In this document: one piece after another, positions 1 to 5,143 of the stretch
Position numbering within the stretch: position 1 is the stretch's first letter
How the letters are laid out: the number at the start of each line of letters is the position of its first letter
Assembly: GCA_023228445.1 (NCBI GenBank)
Contig: JALOBD010000154.1
Location: 1 to 5,143, forward strand
Direction: 5' to 3'
DNA length: 5,143 bases
Source: Sphaerochaeta sp.
GTDB lineage: Bacteria; Spirochaetota; Spirochaetia; Sphaerochaetales; Sphaerochaetaceae
Translations under genes and position numbers: made by a program
The notes under the pieces: generated by a model
Databases searched by the model: none
What the model was told of the DNA's origin: nothing
What the model saw: the letters and a program-made list of their open reading frames with translations, nothing else

Positions 1-1043
1 ACCCCTTGGAGGTGGTCGAGCAGTACGGTGCGGATGCGATGAAGTTCACCCTCTGCTACATGGCCACCCAGGGCCAGGATGTCCTGGTCGACATGGACTC
101 CTTCAAGCTCGGGTCGCGCTTTGCCAACAAGGTGTGGAACGCCACCCGCTTCATCCTGATGAACCTCGAGGGTGCCACGCTCCAGATGATGGCTACGGTG
201 AAGAAGAACACCATCGATCGATGGATCTACCACCAGTTGAACACCACCGCCCAAAAGATCGAAAGCGCGATGGCCTCCTACAAGTTCAATGAAGGGGCGC
301 AGGCAATCTACGACTTCTTCTGGAACGACTTCTGTGACTGGTACGTGGAGAGCGCCAAGGTCAACCTCTACAGCGAGGATGCAGAAGAAAAGAGTAGGCA
401 GGTGAGCATATTGCTCGACCTTTTGGCCAGCTCGATGCGCCTGATGCACCCCTTCGCCTCATTCATCAGCGATGAGATCTACAGCCAGTTGCCCAATACT
501 CACGATGAGTTGATCACCAGCGGATATCCACGCTACGACGCGGCTCTGGAGGCGGAACGGGATGCGCTGCTGGTCGCTCGACTGCAGGAAGCGGTCAGCG
601 CCATCCGGGCACTGAAGAGCGAGCTCTCCATACCCCCGGAGCGCAAGGTGGGCGTGCTCATCAAGACCGACAAAGAGTTCGTCGCCAAACCGTTCTTTGT
701 TGAGCACCAAACCCTGATCGCCTCCTTCGTCGGCGCCTCATCCCTTGCCATCGACGCTGATATGGATACCACCGGGGCCATTCCGGTGGCGGGTACCGGG
801 TATGAGAGCTTTGTCTTTGTCGGTGAAGCGATCGACGTCAAGGCGGAGGTCGCCAAGCTCAACGCCGATCTGGCCAAGAACGAGAAGTCCCTGGCGCAGG
901 TGAATGCCAAGCTGGGAAACGAGCAGTTCATGGCCAACGCCAAGCGCCAAGCCATTGCAAAGGAGGAGGGCAAACGCTTGGAGTTCGAGGAGAAGATTGA
1001 GAAGGGCAGGAAACACCTCGCGCTGTTGGCGAGTTTTGTTTGA
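1..1043 (+). CDS. valS: Valyl-tRNA synthetase, C-terminal part (5' end outside window)
   Basis: Class I aminoacyl-tRNA synthetase that charges tRNA-Val with valine in the cytoplasm. The frame is open from the window edge (first full codon at base 3) to TGA at 1041-1043, giving 347 visible residues of a protein usually near 880-900. The opening PLEVVEQYGADAMKF normally follows the KMSKS loop by a few residues, so the Rossmann catalytic core, HIGH motif and editing domain lie upstream. The helical anticodon-binding domain follows: RFANKVWNATRFILMNL (about bases 117-167), the FFWNDFCDWYVE segment (about 315-350), LMHPFASFISDEIY (about 441-482), then the KSELSIPPERKVGV strand region (about 615-656). 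The last 65 or so residues (about 834-1028) are a Lys/Glu/Ala-rich coiled coil with KLGNEQFMANA, the typical C-terminal tRNA arm of ValRS. No frameshift is visible. The TTG at base 6 is not a true start. The gene converges on the next gene. Confidence 0.97.
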   Translation, partial: PLEVVEQYGADAMKFTLCYMATQGQDVLVDMDSFKLGSRFANKVWNATRFILMNLEGATLQMMATVKKNTIDRWIYHQLNTTAQKIESAMASYKFNEGAQAIYDFFWNDFCDWYVESAKVNLYSEDAEEKSRQVSILLDLLASSMRLMHPFASFISDEIYSQLPNTHDELITSGYPRYDAALEAERDALLVARLQEAVSAIRALKSELSIPPERKVGVLIKTDKEFVAKPFFVEHQTLIASFVGASSLAIDADMDTTGAIPVAGTGYESFVFVGEAIDVKAEVAKLNADLAKNEKSLAQVNAKLGNEQFMANAKRQAIAKEEGKRLEFEEKIEKGRKHLALLASFV

Positions 1044-1050
1044 GCGTATC

Positions 1051-1074
1051 AGAGAGAGAAGAGAAGAGAGAAGG
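1051..1074. repeat. 24-base homopurine (GA) tract with mirror symmetry
   Basis: The plus strand is purine-only from 1051 to 1074, made of GA and GAA units. Bases 1053-1071 read the same in both directions around A1062, a 19-base mirror repeat. On the minus strand it supplies the CT-rich tail of the hairpin at 1070-1093. It is non-coding and lies between the convergent valS and Hc1-like genes. Triplex formation is conceivable for such tracts, but this one is short. Its role as terminator tail is the simplest reading. Confidence 0.6.
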
Positions 1075-1093
1075 CGTCCTTGCGGACGCCTTC
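1070..1093. terminator. Perfect hairpin between convergent genes, probable terminator
   Basis: Bases 1070-1079 (GAAGGCGTCC) are perfectly complementary to 1084-1093 (GGACGCCTTC) across a 4-base loop. It lies 26 bases after the valS stop and 4 bases after the stop of the minus-strand small gene. Read on the minus strand the loop is GCAA, a GNRA tetraloop closed by C-G, and the stem is followed by a pyrimidine-rich tail (1069-1051) with many T residues. Read on the plus strand the loop is TTGC and no immediate T-tract follows; the nearest T-rich run starts at about 1108. It therefore fits the minus-strand gene better, but may serve both as a bidirectional terminator. Confidence 0.7.
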
Positions 1094-1097
1094 GATG

Positions 1098-1271
1098 TCA
1101 TTCACACTTTTCTTCTTGGATTTCTTTGCGGCGCTCCTTGCAGAGCTTGCCAATCTCAGCCAGCGCCTTTCTGGCCCTGGCAGCAGAGGCTTTCACCCCT
1201 TTTTCGCAAAAACGTGCATTCTCAGCGAGGTATGCCTCATACTGCATCATGATTTGTTCGTGGACAGTCAT
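1098..1271 (-). CDS. Hc1-like (histone H1-like) small protein, 57 aa
   Basis: Small, charged, almost fully helical protein. Residues 24-40 (KGVKASAARARKALAEI) followed by KLCKERRKE match, from memory, the core of the bacterial Hc1/histone H1-like family: K-G-x-K-A-A-x-x-x-RARK, then a leucine/isoleucine helix ending in K-E-x-RK. That family is named after the chlamydial nucleoid protein; outside Chlamydia the role in DNA binding is mostly inferred. Charge is nearly balanced (12 Lys/Arg, 10 Glu), and three cysteines (22, 44, 56) are unusual for the family. The start is the ATG at 1271, not the in-frame TTG at 1286: GGAGG at 1281-1277 sits 5 bases before the ATG, and the TTG lies upstream of that site. 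It has its own candidate promoter and a hairpin right after the stop. There is no signal peptide or membrane segment. The gene call is firm; the function is tentative. Confidence 0.75.
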   Translation of the reverse strand: MTVHEQIMMQYEAYLAENARFCEKGVKASAARARKALAEIGKLCKERRKEIQEEKCE

Positions 1272-1276
1272 TCTTT

Positions 1277-1281
1277 CCTCC
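1277..1281 (-). promoter_or_regulatory. Shine-Dalgarno site that fixes the start of the Hc1-like gene
   Basis: The minus strand reads GGAGG, then AAAGA, then ATG (1271-1269). This strong site with a 5-base spacer lies inside the longer open frame that begins at TTG 1286, so it excludes that upstream start in favour of the ATG and shortens the protein from 62 to 57 residues. Confidence 0.8.
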
Positions 1282-1299
1282 GTCAAACTAAGTTATTGT

Positions 1300-1327
1300 A
1301 TTTTATCACGTCCTGCCCTCTATGCAA
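1300..1327 (-). promoter_or_regulatory. Candidate sigma-70 type promoter for the Hc1-like gene
   Basis: On the minus strand TTGCAT (1327-1322, 3 of 6 matches to the -35 consensus) is followed after 16 bases by TAAAAT (1305-1300, 5 of 6 matches to the -10 consensus) in a locally AT-rich stretch. Transcription would begin near 1293, giving a leader of about 20 bases before the ATG with the GGAGG site inside it. It lies just downstream of the terminator of the U32 gene, which supports independent transcription. The weak -35 match keeps this tentative. Confidence 0.5.
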
Positions 1328-1339
1328 GAAGAAAGGAGC

Positions 1340-1383
1340 AAAAACCCTTAAAAACACCGGTAATTTTGATGTTTTACGGGTGT
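1340..1383 (-). terminator. Rho-independent terminator of the lon-U32 unit, overlapping the stop codon
   Basis: Read on the minus strand, ACACCCGTAA (1383-1374) can pair with TTACCGGTGT (1363-1354): 9 of 10 pairs with one C-C mismatch and a 10-base loop. The stem is followed directly by a T-run (1354-1350) and, after AAGGG, by a second T-run (1344-1340). The TAA stop codon of the U32 gene (1376-1374) is the inner end of the 5' arm, so the terminator overlaps the end of the coding sequence. The stem is modest in GC, but the two T-runs are convincing. Confidence 0.7.
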
Positions 1384-2589
1384 ACTTGCTCGTGAGGGCG
1401 ACTGAGACGACGAATTATCGCTCCTGGGACAACCGCCTTGTCGGTTTTCAGATAGTAGCGTTTCGGGTGATCGGCCTGCTCCACCACGTTGAACTCCTCA
1501 TCGAGGAGGGTGAACCCATCATCTTCGATGACAGGGATATCAGGGGTGATGTACTCAAGATTCATGCCCGCTTTGAGCTGGTTCTTCAGTTCTAGTGCCC
1601 AGACGCCTGCACTGACCTCCTCTTCGAAGAGGCCACAGAAGAGGTAGGCGCGTTCATAGCTCTGCTCGGTGATGGTCCCCCGCTCCTCGGGGAAGAAGAA
1701 TCCGGTGGAGTACTGGCGGTGGCTGACGGCAAAGAGATCTTTGCGATACTCCCTCCAACTCTCATCGCCGGTTGAGAGTGCGTCGAGGGCTTTGCGGTAG
1801 GCGCGGGTGACCACCGCCACATAGTGGCTGGACTTCATCCGCCCCTCGATCTTCAGGCTCGAGACACCACTGTCCACCAGACTCTGCAGGTGGTCGATCA
1901 TGCAGAGGTCTGCCGAGCTTAAGATCGTGGTATGGTCCCCCTCCTCCTCGATGGGGAGGTAGTGGCCCGGCCGCCGCTCCTCCTCGAGGGCGAGGCGGTA
2001 CTTCCACCGGCAACTGTGTGCGCAGTCGCCCTTGTTGGCACTGCGGCCGGTCATCGCCGAGGAGAGGAGGCATCGCCCGCTGTAGGCCATGCACATCGCC
2101 CCATGGACGAAGACTTCAAGCTCCAAGTCCCGGTTGCGCTCCTTGATGCGCCTGATGTCACTGAGCGGGGTCTCGCGACCCAAGATCACCCGCCGAAAAC
2201 CGAGGTCGCCATAGAAGGCGACGCTCTCACTGTTGGTAGCGGAGGCTTGGGTGGAGAGGTGCAGCTCAACACCCGCTCCCAGCCCATCGCGCAAGATTTT
2301 GACCAAGGCCATGTCGCTGATAATGTAGGCGTCGAAGGGCCACTCTTTGATGGCGGGCAACGCATCCCGGAGGCGCTCGATGCGCTCTTCATCAAAGAGC
2401 ATGTTCATCGTGCAATAGAGCCTCTTGCCGCTCTCCTCCTTGATCCTCTTCACCTCCTCAAGGTCGGATGGAGAGAAGTTCGTTGCCCTGGTGCGCAGCG
2501 AGAAGTCCGAGAGGCCGAGGTAGGCTGCGTCGGCCCCATAGGCGAAGGCCAGACGCAGCTTCTCGACACTGCCTGCAGGGCTGAGCAGC

Positions 2590-2600
<11 letters not shown>
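1374..2600 (-). CDS. trhP: Peptidase U32 family protein, TrhP type (tRNA 5-hydroxyuridine synthesis)
   Basis: Cytoplasmic protein of 408 residues. Despite the family name, the characterised TrhP members (E. coli YegQ, B. subtilis YrrN/YrrO) act in prephenate-dependent hydroxylation of wobble uridine 34 in tRNA to ho5U, precursor of mo5U and cmo5U. The N-terminus ELLSPAGSVEKLRLAFAYGA opens the U32 TIM-barrel-like domain. The family signature is at 162-180 (EVFVHGAMCMAYSGRCLLS), and Cys170, Cys177, Cys193 and Cys197 form the conserved four-cysteine set expected to hold an iron-sulfur cluster. SLKIEGRMKS (248-257) and SHRQYSTGFFF (293-303) fit TrhP rather than the longer RlhA; the C-terminal beta-rich part (about 310-405) is also family-like. 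The start is GTG at 2600, with GGAG (2610-2607) six bases upstream, inside the end of lon. Co-transcription with lon is likely, and a terminator follows. The U32 family is certain; the choice of TrhP over another U32 subgroup is likely. Confidence 0.92.
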
Positions 2601-5058
<2,458 letters not shown>

Positions 5059-5062
5059 AGCG

Positions 5063-5067
5063 CCTCC
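5063..5067 (-). promoter_or_regulatory. Shine-Dalgarno site of lon
   Basis: The minus strand reads GGAGG, CGCT, ATG. The match to the anti-SD is strong and the 4-base spacer is at the short end of the normal range. It supports the ATG at 5058 as the start and therefore the short N-terminal extension of this Lon. Confidence 0.8.
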
Positions 5068-5083
5068 ATAAATAACGATACTC

Positions 5084-5103
5084 GGATGGGGTCCTCCCCA
5101 CCC
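5084..5103 (-). promoter_or_regulatory. GC-rich hairpin in the lon upstream/leader region
   Basis: On the minus strand GGGTGGGG (5103-5096) and CCCCATCC (5091-5084) can form eight pairs in RNA, including one G-U, around an AGGA loop. It ends 16 bases before the lon Shine-Dalgarno site. No T-run follows in either direction, so it is a poor terminator. If the lon transcript starts upstream it would be a stable 5' leader structure; otherwise it may be an operator-like inverted repeat. I found no convincing -35/-10 pair, CIRCE or HAIR element in bases 5059-5143. Confidence 0.45.
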
Positions 5104-5106
5104 ACA

Positions 5107-5122
5107 TCAAAGGTACTCAAAG
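5107..5122 (-). repeat. Short direct repeat upstream of lon (CTTTGA, 10-base period)
   Basis: The minus strand carries CTTTGA at 5122-5117 and again at 5112-5107, exactly one helical turn apart. Together with the adjacent hairpin this could be a protein-binding site controlling lon, but a 6-base repeat this close can arise by chance. Confidence 0.3.
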
Positions 5123-5143
5123 TTTTTCGCAAAGGAAAGCTAC

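Noticed and set aside
1269..1286. TTG at 1286 as the start of the small Hc1-like gene
   Set aside because: The GGAGG site at 1281-1277 lies downstream of this TTG and five bases before an ATG, so the ATG at 1271 is the better start.
904..1395. Plus-strand open frame overlapping the end of valS
   Set aside because: It is an out-of-frame Arg/Ser-rich translation of valS that then reads through the convergent hairpin, with no family resemblance.
1080..1595. Plus-strand open frame running through the Hc1-like gene and the U32 terminator
   Set aside because: It crosses a terminator, a promoter and parts of two opposite genes, and its product looks like translated antisense sequence. The minus-strand genes have better start signals and family matches.
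5107..5133. Possible lon promoter with TTGCGA (5132-5127) as -35
   Set aside because: At a 17-base spacing the -10 position reads TGATGT, matching the consensus at only two positions, so I do not call it.

Overview
This window looks like ordinary chromosomal housekeeping DNA from a moderately GC-rich bacterium. I see no phage, transposon, CRISPR or tRNA/rRNA signature. Codon use favours G or C in third positions throughout, and both the Lon and the peptidase-U32 genes almost avoid TTA, CTA and TCA codons. The combination of Lon N-terminal sequence, a TrhP-type U32 protein and a tiny Hc1-like protein suggests a spirochaete, perhaps Sphaerochaeta-like. That assignment is an impression from sequence style, not a database result.

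Layout from left to right. Bases 1-1043 (+) hold the C-terminal part of valyl-tRNA synthetase, entering just after the expected KMSKS loop. Bases 1044-1097 are a short convergent intergenic gap with a perfect 10-bp hairpin next to a homopurine tract. Bases 1098-1271 (-) encode a 57-residue Hc1-like (histone H1-like) protein with its own Shine-Dalgarno site and a plausible promoter. Bases 1272-1373 carry that promoter and the Rho-independent terminator of the next gene. Bases 1374-2600 (-) encode a peptidase U32 family protein of the TrhP type (tRNA 5-hydroxyuridine synthesis). Bases 2590-5058 (-) encode a complete Lon protease. The last 85 bases are the lon leader/upstream region, with a GC-rich hairpin and a short direct repeat.

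lon and the U32 gene overlap by 11 bases and share one direction, so they very probably form one transcription unit, lon first. It ends at the terminator overlapping the U32 stop codon. The Hc1-like gene lies downstream on the same strand but appears to have separate expression signals. valS converges on this cluster. Functionally the window combines tRNA charging, tRNA wobble-base modification, ATP-dependent protein quality control and a putative nucleoid protein. No novel multi-gene system is evident. The points most worth a second look are the Hc1-like small gene, the overlapping lon-U32 junction and the structured lon leader.
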